Positions 43,772 to 54,572 of a stretch of 64,000 bases of DNA are shown here, piece by piece (the first letter of the stretch is position 1; the number at the start of each line of letters is the position of its first letter). The stretch covers positions 22,096,706 through 22,160,705 of the forward strand of contig NC_034009.1 of NCBI RefSeq assembly GCF_000346465.2, written 5' to 3'. The position numbers and the translations under genes are program-made. The notes beneath the pieces were generated by a model that worked only from the letters and a program-made list of their open reading frames with translations, did no database searches and had not been told where the DNA came from. This stretch comes from Prunus persica (taxonomy: Eukaryota > Streptophyta > Magnoliopsida > Rosales > Rosaceae).

Positions 43772-46548
43772 ATGGGAAGTTACTCCCACCCGCACAGTAC
43801 GTAAGGCCATAACTGGCTCTACTCTGTCAGTTCCTCTAGGTCTATAAAAAGGGACCAAAGGAGGCAAAGAAGGGAGAAGAGAAAAAGAAAACACTGAACT
43901 GCTGCAGAAATCCAAAAAATAGAAGCAAGCAAAAGAGATACGAAGCTCTGTCACAATACCATTGATAAGGTATAAACAAATTCATTTGAGCATCCTTTTA
44001 TGAACAACTGACTTGCAGGTAAAAATATATGTATGTGAGGCCATCCATGTTTGATATCAAGAAATGTATCATATCAACAGAGACCTCAGCAGTGGAAAAA
44101 TATGAACAAATCCTCCCAATTTGAAAATAATTGTGCTACTTACACAAAGAGAGCTCTCACAAGGACCTCTCTGTTGTGAATTACAGATGGGCTTCTGCAA
44201 GAACCCACTATATAAGTGTTGTGAACACCTTGTGAGCGTCCATAGGCACATTGTGGTACTCAGAGAAGACCTTGTGAGTGTTCTTGAGTACCAAAAACAG
44301 AAAACATCAATAGTCCAGACGCTTTGTTACATGCTCAACCCACCTTCAGCAGAGCAAAATTCCAAATCTGCAGATTGGAGAAAGAACAGGTAGCAAAATG
44401 TGCTGCAAATGGAGAAAATCAATAACTCTGTTTTAGTCTCACCCATTGGCATAAACAGAAGAAAATATATTAAAGGAGATGCAAAAATTACTGAGTGCCA
44501 GAAAGCTTACAAAAGCCACGTTATGTGCTTCAAAATTTGCCAACAAAGAAAAAATCCTCACCCAGACTGCCCAAGAAAATTATTAAGCCAGCACTCCTCT
44601 GTAGCAAATTGCAAATATCATAAATGCTTCTCACTTTGTTGCTGGCAAAACATGAAGCAACTGAGACAAAGCAAAGCCAGCACCTCAATTGGCAGTATGA
44701 TGGCCCTATCAAATTATGTGAGTTTGCAAAGGGAAATATGCAAAGCCTTAGAAATTTCAATCAAATTGGAAAGAAAAGAATGCACAAAGCATCAGCAAGC
44801 AAAAAAAAAAAAAACAGCAAAAGAAAAAATGTCTCACCAAGAAGCCTTCTGTGTTGCGGTTGTTGAAGAACCCAAAAGCAACATAAGCCAAGAACAAAGA
44901 AAGCCTTCCTGTCAAGTCAATACAAAACCAAAGATGAGTAATTGTTTTAATTATCCGAAGGACTCTAAACACATAATGGGTAAAGACAAAACCCATTTTG
45001 GTGGAAGTCTGCCACAAGTACATAGGAAACAACAAAAAGCCAAAAAAAGTCAAGTATGGATTCGTGGCTGAACTTTGAGATTAAAAAATGGGAGAAGCTT
45101 CAGCTATGAAGTTGGTACTGCCAAACTCAACAAAACACACGAATAGCTCTTTGGCTTGTGCATGTTGTGTTAGGCAAAGAAACCCAATTCGTGTTGCACA
45201 TAAGGAAAAGAAAGAAGAAATGGCTTACAGGACCTACTCTAAAATAAAAGAGGGTTGAGGTTATGTTATTGTGTCAGAACAAAAAACCACAGAGTTGGGA
45301 AGGCCAAGGAGAGACCAGCAAAAGCAAGGAAGATGAAAAGAAACAAAAAGACAAGGAAGAGGAAAAGCACAAAAAACAAAGGAAGGGAAAAAGTAGCAAA
45401 ACAAAGCTCTGTACAAACAGACGTGGCTTCTCTAAAAATTCGAGACTTTCAATTAGTAGTTTAATAGGCTACACGGTCTACTTTGACGAACATGAGTAAA
45501 GGAAAGGACTTACCTTGGTTTTGGCATTTCAAACTCCAAGCTCCGTATTGATTGTGACAGATGAGTAGTTGAAGAGATATATATATATATATAATTTGGT
45601 CCAGTTTGAATTGATTTGAATTACTCCAGATAAAGATGGGAGTGACTCAGTTTGGATTAATCTCTACTACTCCAAATAGATATCGGTTTCAAATGCAGCT
45701 GGCTCTCAAAGCCTCTCTAACATGGGCTTTTTGTTTATGGGCCAACTAACAGAAATGTTAAGGCCCGAAAACAAATTGATGGGTTGACAAAACAAATTAC
45801 CCTTTAACTCTCAAAAGCTCAAAATATTTTATGGGTGGTCCAAATAAATTATGTGGTTAATGGATTAATCTTTAAAACCATATGTGAGTAAAGTAATGGG
45901 TTCTTTAAAATCCCCTTTTAATTTTCTTTGGACATTAACAATAAAAAATGGTACAAAACCATTCTAAATTTTATCATGGGTCATTCATTCTTTGAAAGTC
46001 CAATCGAATTTTCAAGGAACTACATCCGGTTTGATTCCGACAAGGATACGTAGGCAATTTGGATATTCAATCCAAATACAACAGCAAGTCCAAACAGAAT
46101 CCCTGGTGTACCTTAACCAAATTCGCCCCAAACACTTTTTTTCCAACCACAAAATCAAATTGAATCCCTGGTCCAACCACATTCATCCAAATTCCATAAA
46201 ATATTTCTCATATCCCAAATTCTTTCAAGGAGTCATTCATTCCTTGAAAGTCTCAATCAAATTCTCTTGAGAACTACAAAAGGCTTGATCCTCAAAATGG
46301 GGTAAGTAGGCAGTCTAGGGTTCCCTGGATGCAGCTGTAACATCAAATCAAATTCTATTATTTATTTCATTCTTCATATTGGAATCAAAGGGTTTTTCTC
46401 CTTTCAAAGAGATTATAATTAAGAGATATTTTTATCTCGAATGGGTCGTACTCAATTAAAAAATAAAAACTCTTATTTGTAAATAAGAGTGAGATTATGT
46501 TGGGTGAATTTTTAATTTCTTTATTACACTTTTTATCTAACAAGGAGT
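43772..46548 (+). repeat. LTR of the element that received the CACTA
   Basis: It continues the putative LTR begun at 15730. A promoter-like segment with TATA box TCTATAAAAAGGG (43841-43853) lies near the left. Further right are GGATACGTAGGCA (about 46043) and GGGTAAGTAGGCA-like (about 46300) blocks of the kind seen in other gypsy LTRs, including 6920. It ends ...TTTTATCTAACA at 46548, directly before Tat-B RNase H sequence resumes. Length with the left eight bases would be about 2.8 kb. A lysine-rich 223-codon frame at 44400-45071 lies in A-rich sequence and has no recognisable domain. An (AT)n run lies near 45580. Confidence 0.55.
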
Positions 46549-48716
46549 GCTAAGTAGCTTTCCAAAATCTGAAGACTTACCTCACTTCACCTCCCCTGCT
46601 CTCAAGGCCAGTTCCTGGTGAAGACTCGTTCGTGTAGCTGGCAGTGTCCAACTTAGCCGCCAGCTCAGCTCTCATCCCAGAAGAACTGGGGGCCTAACAT
46701 CTGGTATTCTACACGTCAAAAGCTCTCCTCGATGCATAGACTTGCTATCCGAAATTGGAGAATCTCATTTTGGCTCTTGTAGTTTCCGCGAGAAAGCTGC
46801 GACCCTACTACCAAGCTCATCGAGTCATCGTCATGACCGACTTTCCTTTGAGATCAATCCTCCACAGCCTTGATGCTTCTCAGTGACTCATGAAGGGGCT
46901 ATGGAGCTAAGCCAATATGACCTCCTCTACAGGCCAAAAACTGCCATAAAAGCCCAGGCTTTAGTTGTCGTGGAATTCACCGCATTAGCCGAAGAGGAGA
47001 AGCTGGTCAACAAAAAGAAGGAAAGCTCAAAAGCAGACGGGACCTCCACTGAACCTAGCCAACCCAGAGACATGTGGCAATTACGCATAGACGGAGCGTC
47101 GAACCAAAAGGGAGCTGGAGCAGGTGTCGTCATCACCACCTCGGATGGAACCCTGTTGGAGCAAGCTATCACGCTTGGCTTCCTGGCCTCTAACAACAAG
47201 GCCTGCGCATGGCAAAGGAGCTCGCAATCAAGAAGCTAACCATTTATTTAGAGTCTCAGTTGATCACGAATCAAGCGTCAAGTGAATACATGGCAAAGCA
47301 CCTAAGGATGATCTTGTACCTTGACAAAGTCCAAGAGTTGTTGAAGGCATTTCCTACCTTCACCATCCAACAAGTGCCCCGAGCAGAGAACGCGCATGCA
47401 GACGCACTGGCAAGCCTGGGGTCAGCGGTGGACACCCAGTTCAGATGCTTCATCCCGGTCGAACACCTCAACTGACTAAGCATTGAAGAAATAGAGCCTA
47501 TCGACGCAATGCAGATTGATGAGGACCCCAGCTGGCAAGACCCCATCATCGACTACTTGATGAATGAAAACCTGCCAATGGACAAAGTCGAAAGCTCGAA
47601 AGGTGCAGCAGAAGGTCGTGAGATACTACATGCACAGCAACAAGCTCATCCGCAAATCATACTCCGGCCCTCATCTCACCTGCATAAAGTACCCTCAAAC
47701 ACTTGAGGTTCTCTGTAAAATTCATGATGGCGAGTGTGGCAACCACTCTGGAGGTTGGTCACTCGCCCAGAAGGCTCTAAACATAGGCTACTTCTGGCCT
47801 ACCAAGCGCCACGACTCCGCTGAGTGTGTCAAGAAGTGTGATCGCTACCAGCGATACAAACCGATCCCTAACCTGCATGCTGAAGTTTACCATCTGCAAA
47901 ACAGTCCATGGCCATTCATGCAATGGGCGGCGCCCACAAAGAAAGAAATGATGATCGTCACCACCAACTACTTTACTAAATGGATAGAGGCCGAAGCTCT
48001 ATCCTCTACTAAAGTAGCCGATGTGGAGCGATTCATTTGGAGAAACATCATCTACTGGTTTGGCTGCCCACAGTTGCTAGTTACCAACAATGGCTCACAG
48101 TTCATTGGCAAGCAGATCACCGTCTTCTTTGCGAAATACAAGATCAAGCAACACTTGTCCACCCCGAGGTATCCACAAAGTCATATTGGACTGATTGAAC
48201 AAAAGGCTGGAAGGCGCCGAAGCGAAATGGGTGGATGAACTTCCCGGAGTACTGTGGGCTTATCGTACCACCAAATGAAGATCGATTGGCGAAACCCCAT
48301 TCTCTCTCGCCTTTGGGACAAAAGCGATCATCCCCCCTCACATCACTGTTCCCTCCATAAACCTTGAGGTGGGCAGTGTTGATCAAAACTCTGAGCAGAT
48401 AAGGCTCAACCTAGACTTACTTGAGGGAGATCGCGAGAAGACCATTATCCGAGTCACCTCCTGTCAACAGCAGTTGAAGTCTTACTACGAGAAAAGAGCT
48501 AAGGTCAGACAGTTCCAACCAAGCGACCTCGTGCTGAGAAAGGCTTTCATCACTACACCAAGACAAGGGTCAAAAAAGATGAATCCTAACTGGGAAGGCC
48601 CTTATGTGATTAGCCGGTCCAGGGGTAGAGGAAGCTACACACTGGACGCCACGGATGGAAAGGAAATACCTCGACAATGGAATGCTCACCATCTCCGAAA
48701 GTATTATCCGTAATGC
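46549..48716 (+). pseudogene. Tat-B RNase H domains and integrase (right half)
   Basis: Resumes exactly where the left half stopped: a KEC-x-VAFQNLKTYL connection, RT-linked RNase H (LRPYYQAHRVIVMTD; SQYDLLYRPK) to 46960, a spacer, the second RNase H (LRIDGASNQKGAGAG; PRAENAHADALASLGS) to 47475 and integrase to TAA at 48714-48716. The zinc region has H-x-H and KKCDRY, with Tyr for the final Cys (47846-47848). The first two catalytic Asp codons are Asn: TTNYFTKW (AAC 47966-47968) and TNNGSQF (AAC 48086-48088). About ten stops or shifts occur. The C-terminal domain ends with QWNAHHLRKYYP. The element is dead but collinear with the left half. Confidence 0.9.
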
Positions 48717-48854
48717 TTCCTCCTGACTGCTAGAAGTTCCAAGTTTTTGTACCCAGTTATTTCTATTTTCGAATAAAGGACTGTAATCTTATGAATATCA
48801 ACATAAGTTTAGTTTCTCATTCCAGAATGTCTCATCTTGCCACAAAACACAACA
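48717..48854 (+). other. Tat-B post-integrase spacer
   Basis: Short AT-rich stretch with AATAAAGG (48773-48780), a possible polyadenylation signal, before the tandem arrays begin. Confidence 0.35.
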
Positions 48855-51010
48855 GTTGCCCATAAGCAGCGTCTTTTGGGAGATGCAGGGCAAAGATCGG
48901 AAGCCTCCTTCTGGAGACGTAGCTCGCAAAAAGTGTCCTAAGAGAGACGCAGGGTGCCCCAGGAATTTCTTAAAGGAGGTATCCAGGTTCCTATCCGTTC
49001 CCTAAGGGGGGCAGGATAGTCATATAGTTGCCCATAAGGAGCGTCCTAAGGGAGACACAAGGCGACGACCAAAAGCATCCTTCAGGAGACACAGCCCGCA
49101 AAAAGCGTCCTAAGGGAGACGCAGGGTGCGCCAGGAATTTCTCAAAAGAAGGTCTCCGTGCTTTTTGAGGGAGGTATTCAGGTTCCTGTTGTACAAATAG
49201 CAACCTAAAAATTAAGCAACTATATGCACGTTTTAACTCGCAAGTGCACAAGATCAGACAAATAGTATAGAAAGCAAATATGAGATCATTCCCACGAGGA
49301 TTGGATTAATTTGTGCTTAAAATTAATCTCCTTGAACTACTAACAAAGGGCACTCAGTGTAGACAAGGTGTTCAAAAGGATGATTTTACGATGGTATTGA
49401 AAACTGAAAATTTCGAAACTAAATATTGAAAACAGCGTTTGATTAAAAATAGAATTGGATTGAGGTTAAAACAATGAAAAAACTAGTTAGGGATTCGATG
49501 TTCACCGCTAATCTTCTTTCTTAAGCAAACGACATGCACAATGCCACAAAACAGATTTTAGATGCTTATGTTTGTCAACCTAAAAGCATGATATCTACTC
49601 TATAAGTTATTGATTTCCCTAAGCAACAAGTTAGGCATGGGTATCTACTCTAACTCTTTTCATTCTTAAAGTGTTTAGCATGGTATCTACTAAGTTGCAC
49701 TTTAAGAATGCATAACACAATGGAAATCGACAAACACACAACTCCTAGAACATGGTATCTATTCTAGTTATTCATGATATTAATTTCAAGAACTTATAAC
49801 CAGTTCTTTTGTTACTCTCTCATAGGCACAAGACTCGGTCATCTAAATTTACCTATGTAACAAACTCAATACACAGCATGCATATGGTGATCAAGCATAA
49901 CATAACGTATGTAAAGAGTAAAATATAATATGGAATTAATCAATTAAGCATCACAAAAGTAGTTTACAGCAAAGGCATATCGAAATCCTTAGAGAAACAT
50001 GATTAGGGCTTCAATCGAGCCCTAACTTAAGTACTTGGTTACCCATAATTTAAATAGACAGCAAGAACATACAAAACAGAAAATAAAAAGGGGAAGAAGG
50101 TAGCTCTTTGATGGTGTGTTGGTCAGCCAGCGTGATTGGTCTTCACCTTGATGTTCCTCCTTGCTTCCTAGGCCTTTCAAACCTTGGAATCTTGAAGGAT
50201 GGAGGAGAATGGAATAGTGTGGCTGCCCTCTTCTTCTCCTTTCTTTTTTTTCTATTTTTTACAACTCCAAAAATTAGGTCCTCCCCGTCTGTAACCTTTT
50301 CTTCTTTTTTCCTCTCACGTCTGGTGGCTTCTTTTGTATATGAGTTAACAACCCCTTAACAAAGCCCACATCCACAACCCAGTTTGACGACTCCTTCAAG
50401 GAATAATAAACAACTCCCCTCCTTTGACTTGGGGACTCATAGTGCTTGTTGAAAAAGGAGTTTAAAATAAAATCATATCACTTGGACTTTTCCGCTCCAA
50501 CGCAAGCCCATGTATCATCTCATGTGCATCTTCAATTCAGCCCACTATTTTCTCCAGTAAACTTGATTAGGCCCATTGAGACTTTTCCACCACAATTTCT
50601 ATAGACACTCAAAATTGCACTTCAACTTTATTTTTCATGTATTTCCGAAATGGAGCACCTATAATTCAAAACAATTAAATTTAGTGCAATTAACCAATCC
50701 AATTATACAAAATCTAAGGGAAATATTTATCAAAAAGTTATATAAATATTAACATATCAGTTCCTATCCGTTTCCTAAGGGAGGCAGGATAGTCACATAA
50801 TTGCCCATAAGGAGTGTCCTAAGGGAGATGCAGGGCGACGACTAAAAGCGTCCTTCGGGAGACGCAGGGTCCAGGAATTTCCCAAAAGAAGGTCTCCATG
50901 CTTTCTGAGGGAGGTATCCAGGTTCCTATCCATTTCCTAAGAGAGGCAAGATAGTCATGCAGTTGCCCATAAGCAGCGTCCTTCAGGAGACACAGGGCAA
51001 CTACCAAAGC
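48855..51010 (+). repeat. Tat-B 3' tandem array, unit about 160-195 bp, split by a solo LTR
   Basis: Units start TTGCCCATAAG-AG at about 48855, 49027, 50798 and 50962, each with GCGTCCTAAGGGAGACGCAGGG-like blocks, CCAGGAATTTC and AGGTTCCTATCCGTT-CCTAAG. The second unit is interrupted by the solo LTR at 49187-50759. Tandem repeats in this position, between integrase and the 3' LTR, are well known in Tat-lineage elements. Confidence 0.8.
49187..50759 (+). mobile_element. solo LTR, 1,573 bp, target duplication GTTCC
   Basis: Begins TGTTGTACAAATAGC and ends AACATATCA; GTTCC flanks it at 49182-49186 and 50760-50764. Removing it and one GTTCC restores the tandem unit read elsewhere as CAGGTTCCTATCCGTT. 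It holds a CATTCCCACGAGGATTGGATT segment of the type found in plant gypsy LTRs. There is no coding sequence, primer site or polypurine tract, so the internal region was lost by LTR-LTR recombination. The family is not identified. Confidence 0.88.
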
Positions 51011-51806
51011 ATCCTACGGGATGTGCAGAACACGCCCGGAGTCCCTTAAGGAGGACCCAGGCATTCACCAACTTCCTAAGGGAAAACATCCTACGGGATA
51101 TGTAAAACACGCTCGTATCAAGGGGCACCCTGGCTCTTATAAATCTCCCAAGGGAGATACATGATTAAGATACTAGCTGGTTACTCAAGCAGGTCACAAG
51201 TCAATATGTAAATTGAAGTTGAAAAAATAACTGAAATCTCCATAACAAGTTGACCAACCGGCCACGTTCAACAAAAATAAGATGGTCAAATAAGACCAAT
51301 TATTCTAAATAAGAAAGCAGACTGCAAAAGCTGAAAAGAAATAAAAGAGTCTTCATCTACTCCAAGACGCCAGCAGGAGATCCCTGATCTACAGCCTCAT
51401 CGGCGTCCGCCTAATCAGCCACGTTCTCAGCAGCTCCACCTGCATGATCGACGATGTCTACCACTACCTCATCTGCTGCATCCTCCTCTGTTTCCCATAA
51501 GTATCCTACGGGAGATGTAGAACATGCCTGGAGTCCCCTAAGGGGGACCCTGACACTTGTCGACTTCTTAAGGGAAAGCTTCCTAAGGGATATACAGAAC
51601 ATGCCCGGAGTCCCTCAAGGGGACCTTGGCACTTGTTAATTTCCTAAGGGAAAACATCCTTCGAGATATGCAGAACATGCCCGAATTCCCTCAAGGGTGA
51701 CGTTGGCACTTGTTAGTTTCCTAAGGGAAAACATCCTATGGGATATGCAGAACATGCCCAGAGTCCTTCAAGGGGGATCCTGGCACTTATAAAATTCCTA
51801 AGGGAG
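51011..51806 (+). repeat. Tat-B array of about 77-bp units and first copy of a 640-bp duplication
   Basis: Units of about 77 bases (ATCCTACGGGATATGCAGAAC, CCGGAGTCCCTCAAGGGG, TTCCTAAGGGAAA) start near 51011, 51086, 51502, 51578, 51655 and 51732. Between them 51165-51487 is a copy of 51807-52135, including the C-terminal coding end of the antisense gene (GGAAENVAD on the minus strand). Array unit and gene end were thus duplicated together with a period near 640 bp. Confidence 0.8.
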
Positions 51807-52006
51807 ATACACGATCAAGACACTGGCTGGTTACTCAAGTAGTTCACAAGTTAATATGCAAATTGAAGTTGAAAAAATAACTGAAATTTTCATAGCAAGC
51901 TGACCAACCGGCCAAGTTCAACAAAAGGAAGATGGTCAAACAAGACCAATTATTCTAAACAAGAAAGTAGACTAGAAAAGCTAAAAAGAAATAAAGAAGT
52001 CTTCAT

Positions 52007-52930
52007 CTACTTCGAGACGCCTGCAGGAGACCTCTGATCTGCAGCCTCTTCGGCATCCACCTGATCAGCCACGCCTTCAGCAGCTCCACCTGCCTGCTCG
52101 GCGACATCTGCCACCATCTCATCAACTGCGTCCTTTGCTCTATCCTCTTCAGCTACCTCCTCTTCGGCCACCTGCTCTTCAGTTCCTTCTATGTTCACAG
52201 CATTAACTTGCTCACCTTGCACATGGAACAAGTTATGGCAGAGAGTCTCGATGTCTCCATCTTCAATTTCATAGAAGGAAGCAATCTCATCTGCGTAGTG
52301 CAAGTAGCCCAACTTGTACGCATCTATGATGGCCTCAGACTTGTCGTAGCTGACGGAGATGTCAGCATTCTTGCACTCAAGATGGAAGTAGGCATCTTTT
52401 CGACTAGCCAAGTCAGTAGCAGAAGAGCTACGCTCAAAATCTTTCTCGACAAGGGAGCTTGTCAGCTCCGGTATCATTGCCCTCAAATTAGACGTCTTCT
52501 TCTCATAACAGATCTGCTCGACAGAGAACTTGCTAACCAACTCGCTTAGCTGACCAGAAGATGGGGCAACAACAGACGAGCTCCAGATAGTCTCAGCAGC
52601 AAAAACTACTCCTTTTTGAAGCAGATAAAATGTTGCTTCCCTTTGTTTTTCAAGGGAAGACTTGTAAAGGTATCAAGATTGCCAGCTTAACGGATATGAT
52701 CAATCAGCTTGAACCAGGTGGATGGGCTTGACATGGGGTTCGTCTTCAGCAGATCAAACACGTATGCATCCCCTGCAGGACTGGACTTGTCCATCTTGGG
52801 ATCAGTCGGTGACATTGCACAAGAACCCTTCATTGAGGTAGATGACTCTCTCACCTCCAAATGAGTCAATAACGCTGAATCGACTCCACGCTTGACTGCT
52901 CATGACTCAACCGCTGGATTGCAATGATTG
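52007..52930 (-). pseudogene. antisense gene of Tat-B (C-terminal half recognised)
   Basis: The minus strand carries an open 177-codon part (52540-52007) ending QRSPAGVSK. Its sequence has SYDKSEAIIDAYKLGYL and an acidic, alanine-rich tail. Upstream, across two stops and a frameshift, lies 52869-52690 (ESSTSMKGSC; DKSSPAGDA; TWFKLIDHI). A second copy with an intact frame over the same stretch lies at 60374-61155. I do not recognise a named domain. Position between integrase and the polypurine tract, and antisense orientation, are the same as for the Tat-A gene, but the proteins show no clear similarity apart from acidic tails. No introns were identified. Confidence 0.65.
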
Positions 52931-53910
52931 GGAGGATAAGCAGATCTCCCAGTTCGATCTCCATCCCTTGACTAGTGCAGACGACTCTCTACTTCAGAGA
53001 GGAATACCGGCATCCCTTTGCCTCCCAGCAGGTGAACTAGTTCACGAGCGTACCACTTCCCAAAGTAGATCACGGCTTCCAAGCTTGTCAGCAAGAGGCT
53101 TAAGTGGGACGTTCCGAGTGTTTCGCATACCGCCAACCTTGTTGTTGTTTGCCCCAACAGAGGTGCTTAACCCTAGTTAATGAAGGGGGAGTAGCTCCTA
53201 CTTATGTCTTCTCAGCAAAAGGGATCCTTGGTTTCTTCCACAACGGAGATACATCATTTGCCTGCGAAGCCGCAGCTCCATTTCTTGAAGACTTAACATC
53301 AACCTTCCGAACACTCCTTCTATTCTGCAAGCAGATCATCAAAGTCTAGAATGTTCTGCTTTCATCTTTCAACATCCTGGGTAGGGGGCAGACCATCAAC
53401 CTCCTCCCGATACTCGCTCAGCTAACATGGCCACAACGCATACGGCCCATCATACTCCAACCCAGACCTGCAATGATCGGCAGCAGCTGGTCCATTTGGG
53501 CGCACCTGCTCCTCCACAGCTGTCGCCCACTGCCAATCGTTGCATGTCACGATGACAACTAGCCGGGCTTCCTCCAGCTGGCCTTCACCGTAAAAAAGAA
53601 GAAAAAGAAATATACGTGCTCAACTTACCTTAGGATGCACGACTACTCCTCTCTTCGACAAGTAGTATAAATTCTCCAATAATAGTGAAGAGAAGCCCTG
53701 CATTTATACAGAATGGGCATCCTAGGTCAAGAAGGAATCACAAGGCCATTCCTACTGGGAACCCAACTCCAAGAACAGTCAAAATCCCACTCTAATTAGG
53801 AACCCAATCTTCAAAATGAGTCCAACTCACTGAAGGAAGCCCAGGCATAGTTAGACAGCCCAACAATCAATCCATATCTCCTACATGCCACCACACGCCA
53901 TGCAGAAGCT
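52931..53910. other. Tat-B 3' region, probable 5' part of the antisense gene
   Basis: Minus-strand open pieces (for example 53157-52972) may be decayed upstream parts of the antisense gene, but I recognise no domain. A CTATTATTGGAGAATTTATACT segment near 53665 could hold an antisense promoter. Nothing else is visible before the polypurine tract. Confidence 0.35.
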
Positions 53911-53950
53911 GGGGGGCATTTGTGGAACCCCGTGCCCCTTTAGTTTTTAG
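53911..53950 (+). repeat. Tat-B polypurine tract and start of its 3' LTR
   Basis: GGGGGGCATT (53911-53920) followed by TGTGGAACCCC. The form parallels the tract and LTR start of Tat-A and Tat-C. The LTR can only be followed for a few tens of bases before Tat-C's oppositely oriented LTR sequence begins. Confidence 0.6.
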
Positions 53951-54571
53951 AATTCTAGAATTGGCTGACCATTCGCCAAGGTGGGTGGTATGGGAACTCC
54001 AAATATTTGGATGTTGGGCTTGGCCCCACGTTGGACTATCTTTGAGTTCTCAAAATATTCGAATGTTGGGAACTTGGCGGACATGCCTCTAGTCGAACTT
54101 CAACTCCCTCGATGGAAATACTTCCCGCTGAACTTTAACTCCCTCGGCCCAAACATTGCCCCCTCGATTCAATCAGCTTGAAGTTGGCGGATGGGTGGAT
54201 GAATTGCAATTTTCTCGGATGTTGATTTCGAAGAATTTTTCTTAGGCCATTTGATGAATACTTGGCCATTCCCTAGAAAAAATTCCTTTCATGATACCTA
54301 TTTTCTCAACGAGAGTCATAGAACTCGGCGGACATGCCTCTAGTCGAACTTCAACTCCCTCGATGGAAATACTTCCCACCGAACTTTAACTCTGTCGGCC
54401 CAAACATTGCCCCCTCGATTCAATCAGCCTGAAGTTGGCGGATGGGTAGATGAATCGCAATTTTCTCGGATGTTGATTTCGAAGAATTTTTGTTAGGCCA
54501 TTTGATGAATACTTGGTCATTCCCTAGAAAAAATTCCTTTCATGATACCTATTTTCTCAACGAGACTCATT
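53951..54571 (-). repeat. Tat-C 3' LTR fragment with a 251-bp tandem duplication
   Basis: 54071-54320 and 54322-54571 are direct copies (GGCGGACATGCCTCTAGTCG to CAACGAGA-TCAT). Each contains, on the minus strand, AGGGGGCAATGTTTGGGCC, a polypurine tract joined to an LTR start (LTR starts at about 54406 and 54155). The duplication therefore repeats the end of the internal region plus the first LTR bases. Remaining LTR sequence continues to about 53951. Confidence 0.75.
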
Positions 54572-54572
54572 A

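Noticed and set aside
44400..45071. 223-codon lysine-rich open frame as a gene
   Set aside because: It lies in A-rich LTR sequence with no recognisable domain, no start context and no neighbouring coding signal; an AT-rich LTR can give such a frame by chance.
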